Notes: generated by a model not told the origin, from the sequence alone. A stretch of DNA of 64,000 nucleotides from Archangium violaceum (GCF_016887565.1 NZ_CP069396.1:8972001-9036000); one strand, 5' to 3'. Positions 53,510-62,634 are shown, counted from the stretch's first letter. Made by a program: numbers and translations.

Positions 53510-54730
53510 ATGACCATCCATCGCTCCACTGCCGGCGCCAGCGCGGGCGCCACCGCTGAAACCCTGTTGGCCATCTTCGCGGGTCTGTCCGCCAGTCTCG
53601 TCGGCATCGGCCTGGCGCGCTTCGCCTACACGCCGCTGCTGCCGCCGATGATCCAGCAGCACTGGTTCGCGGCCTCCAGCGTGGCGTCGCTGGGCGCGGC
53701 CAACCTCGCCGGTTATCTCATCGGCGCGCTCAGCGGACGCGGCCTGGCGCGCTACGGGTCGCCGGTGGCGGTGATGCGGCTGATGATGCTGCTGACCTCG
53801 GTGTCCTTCCTCGCCTGCGCGTTTCCGCTCTCGGAGGTCTGGTTCTTCTGCTGGCGCCTGCTCTCCGGCGTGTCCGGTGGCGCGGTCATGGTGCTGGTGT
53901 CCGGCGTGGTGCTGCATCAGGTGCCGGCCGAGAAGCGCGGCCTGGCCAGCGGCGCGATCTTTCTCGGCATCGGCCTGGGCGTGGCGCTCTCCGGCACGAT
54001 GGTGCCGCTGATGCTGACCGTCAGCCTGCGCGCCGCCTGGCTCACCCTGGGCGTCGTCGCGCTGCTGCTGACCTTCGCGAGTTGGGGCGCCTGGCCGGCG
54101 CAGGACGGCGCGCACAAGGTGCCGACGCTGGCGTCGCCGCGGCGCAGCCGCATGTCGCGGCCGATGCGGCTGTTGATGGCGCAGTACGCGCTGATGGCGG
54201 TGGGCCTGGTGCCGGAGATGATGTTCCTGGTGGACTACATCAGCCGCGCGCGCGGCAAGGGAGGCGGCCTGGGGGCGGCGGCCTGGGTGGCCTACGGCGT
54301 CGGCGCGATGGCCGGCCCGGTGCTCTACGGCCTGGCTGCGGACCGCTGGGGCGCGCGCGCCGCGATCCGGCTGGCGCTGGCGGCCCAGGTGGTCGCGGTG
54401 CCTGGACTGATGGCCGCGACAAGCAATGCCGCGCTGATCGCGCTGGCGGCGGTGATCGGCTCCTTCCCCGCCGGCGCGGTGCCACTGGCGCTCGGCCGGG
54501 TGCATGAGCTGATGGAGGACCCTCACGCCCGCCAGGCGATGTGGAGCCGGGCGACCGTCTGCTTCGCGCTATCGCAGGCGCTCAGTGGCTATGCCTATTC
54601 GGCGGTCTACGGCCTGACCGGCGGCCATCACCTGGTGCTCTTCGGGCTGGGCGCCGGCGCGTTGCTGATCGCCTTCGCGCTCGATGCGCGCGGGCAGGAC
54701 GTGCGCCATCGGCCGGCGTGTGCCCAATAA
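53510..54730 (+). CDS. MFS transporter of the YbfB/YjiJ type
   Basis: A 406-residue membrane protein with about 12 helices. The ATG at 53510 follows AAGGGA; a longer open frame upstream crosses the LysR palindrome and is not used. The first helix pattern SLVGIGLARFAYTPLLPPMI is the hallmark of the YbfB/YjiJ group. Such carriers commonly sit beside LysR regulators and are thought to export metabolites or drugs; the substrate is unknown. The divergent LysR protein probably induces it. Confidence 0.87.
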   Translation: MTIHRSTAGASAGATAETLLAIFAGLSASLVGIGLARFAYTPLLPPMIQQHWFAASSVASLGAANLAGYLIGALSGRGLARYGSPVAVMRLMMLLTSVSFLACAFPLSEVWFFCWRLLSGVSGGAVMVLVSGVVLHQVPAEKRGLASGAIFLGIGLGVALSGTMVPLMLTVSLRAAWLTLGVVALLLTFASWGAWPAQDGAHKVPTLASPRRSRMSRPMRLLMAQYALMAVGLVPEMMFLVDYISRARGKGGGLGAAAWVAYGVGAMAGPVLYGLAADRWGARAAIRLALAAQVVAVPGLMAATSNAALIALAAVIGSFPAGAVPLALGRVHELMEDPHARQAMWSRATVCFALSQALSGYAYSAVYGLTGGHHLVLFGLGAGALLIAFALDARGQDVRHRPACAQ

Positions 54731-54889
54731 GCGCTGCCTGGCCTGTCCACCAGCCGGGCACACAACCCGGGCAGCCCCCTCCTCGGCCCCTCCGCTCTTG
54801 CCCACGCCTTCAACAGGGCCCCCACCCCTCCTATACCCAGCCCGAGCCGTCTTGGTGCGGCGAGGCATTGGACAGCGCGCGTCGTGGAG

Positions 54890-56059
54890 CTACAGGCGCC
54901 CGTGGGGGAGGCGCCCCTGGCTCATCGCCTCCACCTGAAGGAACGTGAACGGCTGGTCGAACAGCATCCGGTCCTGCTGGCGCGAACGGAACAGATCCAC
55001 GATGAGGTTCATCCGGTCCGCGAGATTCGCCCAGTCCCGGGCACCGCTCCCCCGCGTGGCGTCCGGGGTCCGGTCCAGCCGGGCCAGCAGCTGCACCAAC
55101 TCCGGGTGCTCCAGCTGGGCGAGGTCCGGTGGGAAGTCCCGATCGCTGGCCAACGAAGGGAGATCCTCCCCCAGCCGGAGCGTCACGTCCGGCAACTCCA
55201 TCCGCATCAGGGCGTGGGTGGCCAACTCGCGCCAGCGCTGCTCGAGCCAGCGGGTGAAGGAGTTGAGGGACGCCGCCAGCGACTTCGCCACGGGGGCGCC
55301 GGGCAAGATCCCCCGGAAGGAGCCCAGCGACGCCGCGATTTGCCCGTTGAAGATCTCCCGCACCGGCGCGTTCAGCGCGCCCGCGACGGCGTCCTGCAAA
55401 CGGACCTGCTCGTGGTACCCCACCAGCAGGTTGGCCAGCAGGAGGAGCTCCGCGCGGCGTTTGGGGGAGGACTCGAAGATCGCCTCGTCGTAGTGGGTGA
55501 TGGCCTGGATGAGCAGTTCCTGCCCTCCCTGCTCCACCGCACCCGGCGTCAGGCGCTCGATCAAGCCCCGCAGCACGCCCGGCTCCTGGGGCGTGGAGCC
55601 CCCGACACGCCCCCGCATGTCCGCGTAGAGCGGCCCCAGCTCGGCGAAGACGACGAGGTTCCCCCGGGCGAGCTGCTGGGCGATCTCGTCCACCACCTCC
55701 TCCACCGTCCGGGTGAGCGCGAGCTGAAGCGCGGCGGGCGAGCCCCCCCATTTGTGGGATAGCGCCTGCGCCGTGTCATAGCTCCGCGAGCGGGCATCCG
55801 CCCGATCGACGATCTCCTGGAGGAACGAGCCCAGCTGCTCCTTGCGGATGAAGGTGCCCGCCGTCTTCGACGCCCAGGAGGCGAAGGCGCACCAGGAGAC
55901 GTTCTCCTCGCCGAACACGTCCGCCAGCGCCACCTTGAGGTCGTGGTAGGCCTGCGTGATGCGGAGGTTGCGCAGGACCGGATCCTCCATGCGCACGATG
56001 GCTTGCACCTCCTCCACCGACGGCGCCGGCCAGAGCCTGGGAATCGTATTTAGGGCCAT
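54890..56059 (-). CDS. Hypothetical helical protein
   Basis: A 389-residue cytoplasmic protein with no signal or membrane helix. The ATG at 56059 follows GGGAGGAGTCAC, a better start than the ATG 18 bases upstream. It is mostly helical: VEEVQAIVRMEDPVLRNLRI, ITQAYHDLKVALADVFGEEN, and WCAFASWASKTAGTFIRKEQ near the N-terminus, with LADRMNLIVDLFRSRQQDRM near the C-terminus. The conserved-looking W-C-x-F-A-S-W-A-S-K-x-A-G block could form a ligand pocket. I do not recognise the family. Convergent with the MFS gene and flanked by kinase debris. Confidence 0.7.
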   Translation of the reverse strand: MALNTIPRLWPAPSVEEVQAIVRMEDPVLRNLRITQAYHDLKVALADVFGEENVSWCAFASWASKTAGTFIRKEQLGSFLQEIVDRADARSRSYDTAQALSHKWGGSPAALQLALTRTVEEVVDEIAQQLARGNLVVFAELGPLYADMRGRVGGSTPQEPGVLRGLIERLTPGAVEQGGQELLIQAITHYDEAIFESSPKRRAELLLLANLLVGYHEQVRLQDAVAGALNAPVREIFNGQIAASLGSFRGILPGAPVAKSLAASLNSFTRWLEQRWRELATHALMRMELPDVTLRLGEDLPSLASDRDFPPDLAQLEHPELVQLLARLDRTPDATRGSGARDWANLADRMNLIVDLFRSRQQDRMLFDQPFTFLQVEAMSQGRLPHGRL

Positions 56060-56240
56060 GTGACTCCTCCCTGACATCTCACGATGCGACCGCGCGTCCA
56101 GGCCTGGGAGGGAAGTGGCACCGGGCGAGGCGCTCGCTCCTCTGGCTGCAATTCACGAGCAGCGCGAGCCTCGTACCCGTCCGAAGCTCTACGTCTTGAG
56201 CCGGCCCACCACCTGGTGCGGCTGAAGCTCGGGCTCCCCC

Positions 56241-56677
56241 TCAATCCCTTGTAAAGGGGAACCCCGGAAGCGGAGATAGCGGAGCCTGGGTGCTCATCCA
56301 ATCCGACAAGGCTTGCTGAAGCGCCTCGGCGGTCGGGTACCGGTCATCCCGTGCTCTGGCCAACGTACGCTGGAGGATCGCCAGGAGAGCCTCGTCCAGA
56401 GAGGGATTGAACTGCCGCGCGGAAATCAGCCGCCCCTCCACGATCTGGGAAAGCCGAAGTGGGAGATCTTCACCTCCCCCTCGAAGCTCACCAGCACATT
56501 GCCGCCATGGAGGTCCTGTCGGACGAAACCCAGAGGCACTCCCCGCGCGTCCAGCCGCGTGTGCCAATAGCGCAGGCCCCGGCATATCTCGATGGCGATG
56601 CCCACGGCGATGGGCGCGGGCAACCATTTCTGACCCCGCCCCCTGGCCACAAGGACCCTGAATGGAGGGCCGCACAA
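56241..56677 (-). pseudogene. Decayed Hanks-type Ser/Thr protein kinase
   Basis: Two frames together show kinase pieces. The first (56426-56677) reads AVGIAIEICRGLRYWHTRLD, GFVRQDLHGGNVLVSFEGEV and KISHFGF, i.e. subdomains VIa-VII, with the HRD and DFG motifs altered to RQD and HFG. The second, in another frame ending at 56241, gives FNPSLDEALLAILQRTLARA and YPTAEALQQALSDWM, the C-lobe end. The N-lobe and the activation segment are missing. It is a pseudogene with at least one frameshift and a deletion; intact relatives are abundant in myxobacteria. Confidence 0.65.
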
Positions 56678-56755
56678 CGGTTGGTCCCCGCCAGCGCTCC
56701 GTTCGTCCCAGGGGGTGTGGCGACCGTCCGGAGCGCTTCGCTAGCCTGCCGGCCC

Positions 56756-57883
56756 ATGTACGAGCAGGACGAAACAATCACCGAGCCCGAGGAGGTCCCT
56801 CCCCTGCCCGCCTGGGCACTCTGGAGCGGGGCCCTGTGCTGGTGGCTGGCGGACGCACTGGTCACGGTCAGCCAGGTGCGACTGCTGCAATCCGCGGGAG
56901 AGGCGCCCGCCAGCGAGGGACCGCTGTGGCGCATGGCCCTGGGCAGCTCGCTGCTGTGGGTTCCCATCACGGTGCTGTGTCTGCGTTTGTCCGAGTGGTT
57001 TCCACTCCTCCGCCCCCGGTGGAGGCGCGCGGGCGCCGTGCACCTCGCCACACTCGCCACCGTGGTGCTGGGGCGAGCGCTGTTCGTCGTCCTCACCCAG
57101 GACGTCTTCGGCTGGTACGCCCGCCCGCCGGGCTTCGGTACCGTGCTGGCGCAGAGCGTGGCCAACAATGTGCTGCCCTACGTGCTGATGACCGCCGGGG
57201 CCCACGCGCTGGGGCTCGCCCGCCGCGCCCACGTGCGCCAGCAGCGCGCGTCGCGGCTGCAGGCCCGGCTCGCCGAGGCCCGGCTCCAGGTGCTCACCTC
57301 GCAGCTCCGGCCCCACTTCCTCTTCAATGCCCTCAACGCCGTGGCCGCCCTGGTGCACAAGGACCCCGACGCGGCGGAGCGCATGCTCGCGCGACTGGGA
57401 GACCTGCTGCGCCATGGCCTGGAGTCCTCCGGACGCCAGGAGGTGACGTTGCGCGAGGAGCTGGACGCGCTCGCGCCCTACCTGGACATCGAGCGCACGC
57501 GCTTCGGCGAGCGGCTCGCGGTGGAGTGGCGGCTCGCCCCCGATGTGCTCGACGCGCGCATCCCCCACCTGGCGCTGCAACTGCTCGTGGAGAACGCCAT
57601 CCGTCACGGGCTCGCGCCCCGGGCCGAGCCCGGCCGGGTGCTCATCAGCGCCGCGCGGGACGGGGACTCGCTGCACGTGCAGGTGCGGGACGATGGCGTG
57701 GGCCTGCCTCCCTCGGGACTGCCCCGGCATGGCCGGGGCGTGGGCCTGTCCAACCTGCGCGCGCGACTGGCCGCCCTCCATGGCACTCGCGCCACCCTGG
57801 AACTGAGGCCCGGGCAGCCTCGTGGCACCGTGGCCGAGCTGCGTCTGCCGTTGCCCTCGCGGGGCGGTGAGGTGACGGCGTGA
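56756..57883 (+). CDS. LytS/YehU-type sensor histidine kinase
   Basis: A 375-residue inner-membrane kinase. About four membrane helices (residues 20-150) precede the His_kinase domain with QLRPHFLFNALNAVAALVHK (phospho-acceptor His187), then a HATPase_c domain with LLVENAIRHGLAP and RDDGVGLPPSG. It overlaps the response-regulator gene by 4 bases (GTGA), so the two are coupled. The start at 56756 gives a family-like N-terminus; a longer open frame runs antisense through the kinase remnant. It probably senses an envelope signal. Confidence 0.88.
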   Translation: MYEQDETITEPEEVPPLPAWALWSGALCWWLADALVTVSQVRLLQSAGEAPASEGPLWRMALGSSLLWVPITVLCLRLSEWFPLLRPRWRRAGAVHLATLATVVLGRALFVVLTQDVFGWYARPPGFGTVLAQSVANNVLPYVLMTAGAHALGLARRAHVRQQRASRLQARLAEARLQVLTSQLRPHFLFNALNAVAALVHKDPDAAERMLARLGDLLRHGLESSGRQEVTLREELDALAPYLDIERTRFGERLAVEWRLAPDVLDARIPHLALQLLVENAIRHGLAPRAEPGRVLISAARDGDSLHVQVRDDGVGLPPSGLPRHGRGVGLSNLRARLAALHGTRATLELRPGQPRGTVAELRLPLPSRGGEVTA

Positions 57884-58677
57884 GCGGGGGCACCTCGGAA
57901 GAAGCCCCCTTGCGCGTGGTGGTCGCCGACGACGAGCCCCTGGCCCGCGAGCGGCTGCGCACGTTGCTGGCGGGCGAGCCCGGAGTGGCGTTGGTGGCGG
58001 AAGCGGCCAGCGGCGCCGAGGCGGTGCGCGCGGTGCTCTCCACCACGCCGGACGTGCTGCTGCTCGACATCGAAATGCCGTCGGGCGACGGCTTCGAGGT
58101 GCTGCGGGCGCTGCCGCCCGACCAGACGCCGGTGGTGGTGTTCGTCACTGCCTGGCAGCGCTACGCGGTCCAGGCCTTCGAGGCGCGGGCGTTGGACTAC
58201 CTGCTCAAGCCCTATGACCGGGAGCGCTTCCGCACCGCGCTGCTGCGGGCCCGTCAGCACGTGCGGCTCGTGCGCCGGTCGGAAGCGCCCCCCCACAGGC
58301 AGGAAGAGATGCTCTGCGCGCTCGCCCAGGCGGAAGCACCGCCACGGCGGTTGCCCGTCAAGGCGGACGGCCGCATCCGCTTCGTGGACTGCGCCGCCAT
58401 CACCCACGTGGAAGCCGAGGCCAACTACGTGCGCGTGCACGCGGGCGGCGAGCAGTTCATCATGCGCGAGACGCTGACACACCTGGAGGAGCGGTTGGAC
58501 CCGCGCCGCTTCCTGCGCGTCCATCGCTCGGTGCTGGTCAACCTGGACCACGTGCGCGAGCTCGAGCCGCTCTCCCAGGGCGAATACATCCTGTCCCTCT
58601 CGGGCGGCGTCGCGCTGCGCACCGGCCGCGGCCACCGCTCCCGCGTGGAGCAGGCCCTGGGGCTGGAGGGGAACTGA
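57880..58677 (+). CDS. LytTR-family response regulator
   Basis: A 265-residue regulator starting at GTG 57880. The REC domain has ADDEPLARERL, phospho-acceptor Asp63 in LLLLDIEMPSGDGF, Thr in FVTAWQRY and Lys in YLLKPYDRERF. The C-terminal LytTR DNA-binding domain (about 155-260) has HVEAEANYVRVHAGGEQFIM and FLRVHRSVLVNLDHVRELEP. It forms a YehU/YehT-like pair with the upstream kinase and may drive the PD40 gene 162 bases downstream. Confidence 0.9.
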   Translation: MSGGTSEEAPLRVVVADDEPLARERLRTLLAGEPGVALVAEAASGAEAVRAVLSTTPDVLLLDIEMPSGDGFEVLRALPPDQTPVVVFVTAWQRYAVQAFEARALDYLLKPYDRERFRTALLRARQHVRLVRRSEAPPHRQEEMLCALAQAEAPPRRLPVKADGRIRFVDCAAITHVEAEANYVRVHAGGEQFIMRETLTHLEERLDPRRFLRVHRSVLVNLDHVRELEPLSQGEYILSLSGGVALRTGRGHRSRVEQALGLEGN

Positions 58678-58839
58678 CGTCCGCCGCGTCCGTCCCCGCG
58701 CCCGCGCACTTCGTCCCGCGCCGCGCGCGCTTCGTCCCCACCTCCCGGACAACCCCTCGCCAACACGCTACCTCCATGTCCGTGGCGAGCGGAGAGAACC
58801 CCGCTCCGCCGCCCGCACCCATCTCAGGAGGAACCTGTC

Positions 58840-59760
58840 ATGTCCGTGTCGTCCCTCGTCCGTTCCCCGATGCTGCTCTCGCTGCTCACCCTGGCCACGC
58901 CCGCCCTCGCCCAGGAGACCGCCGCGCCGTGCGTACCGGAGGTGCTCGCCCCCGGCTTCGTCTCGTTGCCGGACCAGGAGGAGTACCGCATCGTCTTCAC
59001 CCTCGATGGGCGCACCGCCTTCTGGGGCGTGAGTACCGACTTCTTCCCCAGCTCTCGCCAGTCCACCATCGTCTTCTCCGAGTGGCGCCACGGCCAGTGG
59101 AGCGAGCCGCGTGTGGCGCCCTTCTCCGGCGAGTTCAGCGACATCGATCCGTTCGTGTCGCCGGATGGCCGCTCGCTCTTCTTCTCGTCCATCCGGCCGG
59201 TGGATGGCGTGGCCCGCGAGGACGCCGAGCTGTGGGTGGTGGAGCGCCAGGGCACGGGCTGGAGCGAGCCGCGTCACCTCGGCGCCGCCGTCAACAGCAC
59301 CTCGGACGAGCTCTACCCCAGCGTGGATGCGTGGGGCACGCTGTACTTCGGCTCGGACCGGCCGGGCGGCTTCGGGGGCTGGGACCTCTGGCGCTCGCGC
59401 CGGCGGGCCGATGGCTCCTACGGCCCCGCGGAGAACCTCGGTGCCGCGCTCAACACCGCCTACTGGGAGTTCAACCCCACCGTGACGGCCGACGGGAACA
59501 CGCTGCTCTTCGCCTCCATCGACCGACCGGACGGCTTCGGCTCGGGAGACCTCTACGTGGCCAGGCGCCAGCGCGATGAGTGGAAGCCCGCGCGCAACCT
59601 GGGCCCCGTCGTGAACACGGAGAGGGATGAGTACCACCCCTCCCTCTCCGCCGACAGGCGCACCCTCTTCTTCGTGCGCCATCAGTACGAGCCCTTCCTG
59701 CCCGGCGACCTGTACCACGTGAGCGCCCATGCGGCGGGCGTTCCCTCCTGGGGGGGTTGA
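58840..59760 (+). CDS. Secreted PD40/TolB-like beta-propeller protein
   Basis: A 306-residue exported protein. The ATG at 58840 follows AGGAGGAACC, and the signal peptide ends TPALA-QE (about 25). It contains repeated blades with the WD40-like PD40 signature: DPFVSPDGRSLFFSSIRP, LYPSVDAWGTLYFGSDRPGG, FNPTVTADGNTLLFASIDRP and YHPSLSADRRTLFFVRHQYE. It probably binds a partner at the cell surface or in the periplasm; no enzyme motif is visible. Placement straight after the LytS/LytTR pair suggests it is a target or an accessory sensor. Confidence 0.82.
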   Translation: MSVSSLVRSPMLLSLLTLATPALAQETAAPCVPEVLAPGFVSLPDQEEYRIVFTLDGRTAFWGVSTDFFPSSRQSTIVFSEWRHGQWSEPRVAPFSGEFSDIDPFVSPDGRSLFFSSIRPVDGVAREDAELWVVERQGTGWSEPRHLGAAVNSTSDELYPSVDAWGTLYFGSDRPGGFGGWDLWRSRRRADGSYGPAENLGAALNTAYWEFNPTVTADGNTLLFASIDRPDGFGSGDLYVARRQRDEWKPARNLGPVVNTERDEYHPSLSADRRTLFFVRHQYEPFLPGDLYHVSAHAAGVPSWGG

Positions 59761-59792
59761 GGCGGGCTCGGCGGGTGGGTGACCGGGCAGCC

Positions 59793-59820
59793 TTGACAAC
59801 TTAGGACTCCTAAGTTACCT
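59793..59820 (+). promoter_or_regulatory. Promoter and MarR operator
   Basis: TTGACA (59793-59798) overlaps a perfect palindrome AACTTAGGA-C-TCCTAAGTT (59798-59816), with a weak -10 TTACCT at 59815. A MarR dimer bound here would block the -35/-10 spacer, predicting autorepression of the MarR-protoglobin-redoxin genes. Confidence 0.7.
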
Positions 59821-59827
59821 CAAGACC

Positions 59828-60487
59828 ATGACTGGGAAGCGACCGGAGTACTTCAACGAGAACAGCGAGCCGATCTCCGCGCGCATCGCGACAGGGCTGC
59901 ACAAGATCGGGCTCGCGATGAAGCAGCAGGCGTGGCAGCAGGCGAACGGGGTGGGCCTGTCCGCCACGCAGGGGCAGATCCTCGCCGCGCTGGTAGCGCA
60001 CGGGCCCCTCTCCAGTACGGAGCTGAGCGAGCGCCTCGGCGTGACGCTTCCCACCATCAGCGATTCTGTCCGCGTCCTCGTCGAGAAAACACTCGTGACC
60101 AGGTCCGCGGACCCGAGGCACCCGCGCGCCAGCCTCCTCATGCCAACGACGGAGGGCGCCGCACTCGGTGCTCGCGCGCGTTCGTGGCCAGAGTTCATGG
60201 CGGACGCGGTCGCTGACCTCTCCCCGGATGAGCAGCGCGCGTTCTTCGCCGGCATCGTCAAGATGATCCGGATGCTTCAGGAGCAAGGGCTCGTTCCGCT
60301 CACCGGCATGTGCGTGACCTGCACGCATTTCCGTCCGAACGTGCGCCCAGGCCCGTCGCCGCATCACTGTGCCTTCGTGGACGCGCCGCTATCGAGTGAT
60401 CAACTGCGCCTCGATTGCCCGGAGCATGAGCGCGCGGCTGAGTCGGCGCGACGAGAGGTCTGGGAGCGGTTCATGCGTCGCGGCTGA
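59828..60487 (+). CDS. MarR-family regulator with Cys-rich C-terminal extension
   Basis: A 219-residue protein. The MarR winged helix is LSATQGQILAALVAHGPLSS, ELSERLGVTLPTISDSVRVL, then RSADPRHPRASLLM (wing). After about residue 155 comes an extra segment with CVTC, a C-terminal HHCAFVD and LRLDCPEH: four Cys and nearby His that could bind zinc or an iron-sulphur cluster and sense redox state or nitric oxide. The start is 8 bases after the palindrome-bearing promoter. The downstream protoglobin and redoxin genes fit a gas or oxidant response. Confidence 0.87.
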   Translation: MTGKRPEYFNENSEPISARIATGLHKIGLAMKQQAWQQANGVGLSATQGQILAALVAHGPLSSTELSERLGVTLPTISDSVRVLVEKTLVTRSADPRHPRASLLMPTTEGAALGARARSWPEFMADAVADLSPDEQRAFFAGIVKMIRMLQEQGLVPLTGMCVTCTHFRPNVRPGPSPHHCAFVDAPLSSDQLRLDCPEHERAAESARREVWERFMRRG

Positions 60488-60581
60488 CGCCATTGCGTCT
60501 CAGGCACGAGCGAACACGAATTCCGCGGCCATTCCGGCCGACGGCGACAGCGGAGCTTTGCTCCACGAAGGAGAAGAAGAA

Positions 60582-61169
60582 ATGAGCAACATCCCCGGCT
60601 ATACCCATGGCACCTCGTCCGTTCCGCGTTCACCTGTGTCCCTCACCGACTTCGAACAGATGAAGGCCAGCGTCCTGTTCGGCGAAGAGGACGTGAAGTA
60701 CCTCCGCATGTCACACGACATCGTGAAGGGGCGTGTCGAGGCGATCCTCGACGTCTGGTACGGGTTTGTTGGGAGTCAGCCGCATCTGCTCGCCTCGTTC
60801 AGTGGAAAGACGGACGGCAAGCCCCTTGGCGACTACCTTGGCCTCGTCCGCAGGCGCTTCGGCCAGTGGATCCTCGATACGTCGCGTGCCCAGTACGACC
60901 AGGCCTGGCTCGACTACCAGCACGAGATCGGCCTGCGCCACCATCGGGCGAAGAAGAACAAGACCGACGGAGCCCCCTCCACGGACCTCGTGCCCTTTCG
61001 GGACCTGTTCGCGCTCATCTTCCCGGTAACCTTTACCCTGCGCCCCTTCCTGGCCGAGCAGGGCCATTCAGCAGAGGACGTCGAGAAGATGTCCGCGGCG
61101 TGGCTCAAGTCATGCCTGTTGCAGGTGACGCTCTGGGCCCACCCCTACGTCAAGGACGGGGACTTCTGA
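60582..61169 (+). CDS. Protoglobin (single-domain haem globin)
   Basis: A 195-residue protein with GAAGGAGAAG before the ATG at 60582. The sequence has the protoglobin layout: a long N-terminal helix (SLTDFEQMKASVLFGEEDVK), ILDVWYGFVGSQPHLL, then the F-helix region QAWLDYQHEIGLRHHRAKK with the proximal haem His, and C-terminal helices FRDLFALIFPVTFTLRPFL and SCLLQVTLWAHPYV. Such globins bind O2, NO or CO and act as sensors or detoxify NO. It carries no output domain, so it may work with the MarR protein or with the thioredoxin-like enzyme that overlaps its stop codon. Confidence 0.87.
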   Translation: MSNIPGYTHGTSSVPRSPVSLTDFEQMKASVLFGEEDVKYLRMSHDIVKGRVEAILDVWYGFVGSQPHLLASFSGKTDGKPLGDYLGLVRRRFGQWILDTSRAQYDQAWLDYQHEIGLRHHRAKKNKTDGAPSTDLVPFRDLFALIFPVTFTLRPFLAEQGHSAEDVEKMSAAWLKSCLLQVTLWAHPYVKDGDF

Positions 61170-61744
61170 TGACGTTGCGCCCCGCGCCCGCGTGGCGGAC
61201 GGCCGCCTGGCTCAACACGCCGGAGCCGCTCACTCTCGAGCAACTCCGCGGCAAGGTCGTCCTCCTCCACGCATTCCAAATGCTCTGCCCTGGATGCGTC
61301 GCCCGAGGCATTCCGCAGGCACAGCGCGTCGCTGAAGTCTTCGCGGGCGCGCCGCTCGTCGTGGTCGGGCTGCACACGGTCTTCGAGCACCACGAGGCCA
61401 TGAAGATCGAGTCCCTTCGGGCGTTCCTCCACGAATACCGGGTGAAGTTCCCGGTGGGCGTGGACGCACCGAGCGAAGTCGGCGAGCCCATCCCGCAGAC
61501 AATGAGCGCGTACGCAATGCGGGGAACGCCGACGACGGTATTGATCGACGCGCAGGGACGTCTTCGCCGGCAGCTCTTCGGTGTTCACGACGACCTGCTG
61601 CTAGGCGCCGAGCTACAGACCCTGCTGCTCGAGGCCCAGTCGGGACCAGCGTTCGGTGTGCAGCGATCTACAACCCAGGTGATTCCCGCCGCTGCCTGTG
61701 ACGACAGCGGCTGCGCTGCGCCTTCGGATGCCGCGCCGGACTGA
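61169..61744 (+). CDS. Thioredoxin-fold redoxin (TlpA/AhpC-TSA-like)
   Basis: A 191-residue protein whose ATG overlaps the protoglobin stop (TGATG), so the two are translationally coupled. The active site is LCPGC (Cys40, Cys43), after GKVVLLHAFQM; YAMRGTPTTVLIDAQGRLRR is the cis-Pro strand. A Cys-containing tail (AACDDSGCAAP) may provide another redox pair. No signal peptide is evident, so it should act in the cytoplasm. With MarR and protoglobin it makes a plausible redox/NO stress operon. Confidence 0.85.
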   Translation: MTLRPAPAWRTAAWLNTPEPLTLEQLRGKVVLLHAFQMLCPGCVARGIPQAQRVAEVFAGAPLVVVGLHTVFEHHEAMKIESLRAFLHEYRVKFPVGVDAPSEVGEPIPQTMSAYAMRGTPTTVLIDAQGRLRRQLFGVHDDLLLGAELQTLLLEAQSGPAFGVQRSTTQVIPAAACDDSGCAAPSDAAPD

Positions 61745-61845
61745 CACGGCGTGTTGTCGTCGAGCATCTCGGCCTCCAGCTGCCGGCCACCCTCCTCGCC
61801 GCAAGCAGGATGTCTTTGCCGCGGCGCGGTGGGTAGACTCGCCTC

Positions 61846-62586
61846 GTGAAACTCGAGACAACGATCGTGGGCAACGGCCCCCGCCGCATCGGACTGGTAC
61901 ATGGGCTCGGTGTCGACTCGTCCACCTGGGAGCCGTTCATCGAGCAGCTCCGCGCGGCGGGCGAGGTGACGGTTTTCGCGCCCGATCTGCGGGGCCATGG
62001 CCGCAGTCCGCGGCCGGACTCGTGGACGCTCGCCGAGTTCGCCGACGATCTCGTCGAGACCTTCCCGCGTGAGCTCGACGTCGTCGTGGGACACTCGCTC
62101 GGAGGCGCGGTGCTCGCGGCGGCGGTGGAGCGGTTGTGGCCCGGCCACGCGGTGTATCTGGATCCAGGCTTCCAGCTGGGCCTGCCGACCTCCGGGCTCT
62201 GGGGTCGGTTGTTCTGGGCGGCTCCGGCCCTGACACTCGGTGTCGCCGCCCTCTTCACCGCGCGCTCGAACGCGGCGGCGCGCAAGGGCTACCCGGAGCG
62301 CACGCAGCGCCTCATCTCGGACGCGACGGCGCGCTTCGACAAGCGCATGGCCACGAGCGTCTTCCGGGACATCGCTTTCCACCCGGTGGTCGCCGCCAGG
62401 CCCGTCGTGCCCTCCACCGCCGTACTCTCCGCGGACAGCAAGGCCGTGTTGCCAGAGGCGCTTGCCACGGCACTGACGGGGTTCGGGTGGGATGTGCGCA
62501 GGCTGCCCCACCTGCGCCACGACATGCAGCTGCAGGATCCGTCGGCGACGTTCGCGCTCCTGCGGGACGTGCTGCTCGGCGAGTGA
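61846..62586 (+). CDS. Alpha/beta hydrolase
   Basis: A 246-residue cytoplasmic enzyme that probably begins at GTG 61846 (MKLETTIVGNGPRRIGLVHG if formyl-Met is used). It has LVHGLGVDSSTW (oxyanion loop), DLRGHGRS and the nucleophile elbow VVGHSLGGAV (Ser84); the catalytic His lies in PHLRHDMQLQDP. The cap is small. The closest general types are epoxide hydrolase-like or proline-iminopeptidase-like esterases. The ribosome binding site is poor. The substrate is unknown. Confidence 0.8.
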   Translation: MKLETTIVGNGPRRIGLVHGLGVDSSTWEPFIEQLRAAGEVTVFAPDLRGHGRSPRPDSWTLAEFADDLVETFPRELDVVVGHSLGGAVLAAAVERLWPGHAVYLDPGFQLGLPTSGLWGRLFWAAPALTLGVAALFTARSNAAARKGYPERTQRLISDATARFDKRMATSVFRDIAFHPVVAARPVVPSTAVLSADSKAVLPEALATALTGFGWDVRRLPHLRHDMQLQDPSATFALLRDVLLGE

Positions 62587-62608
62587 GCTCTGAGCTGTCC
62601 CTTCATGG

Positions 62609-62634
62609 TGGCGGCTTCGATTCCCGCTGCCCCC
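62609..62634 (+). other. tRNA/tmRNA 3'-end-like fragment, second copy
   Basis: The bases TGGCGGC, TTCGATTCCCGC, TGCCCCCA and TGGC match the fragment at 16601-16628 over about 25 bases with three differences from TTCGATT onward, in the same orientation. One T-stem pair is broken and no 5' part of a tRNA is present. Likely an attachment-site scar. Confidence 0.4.
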
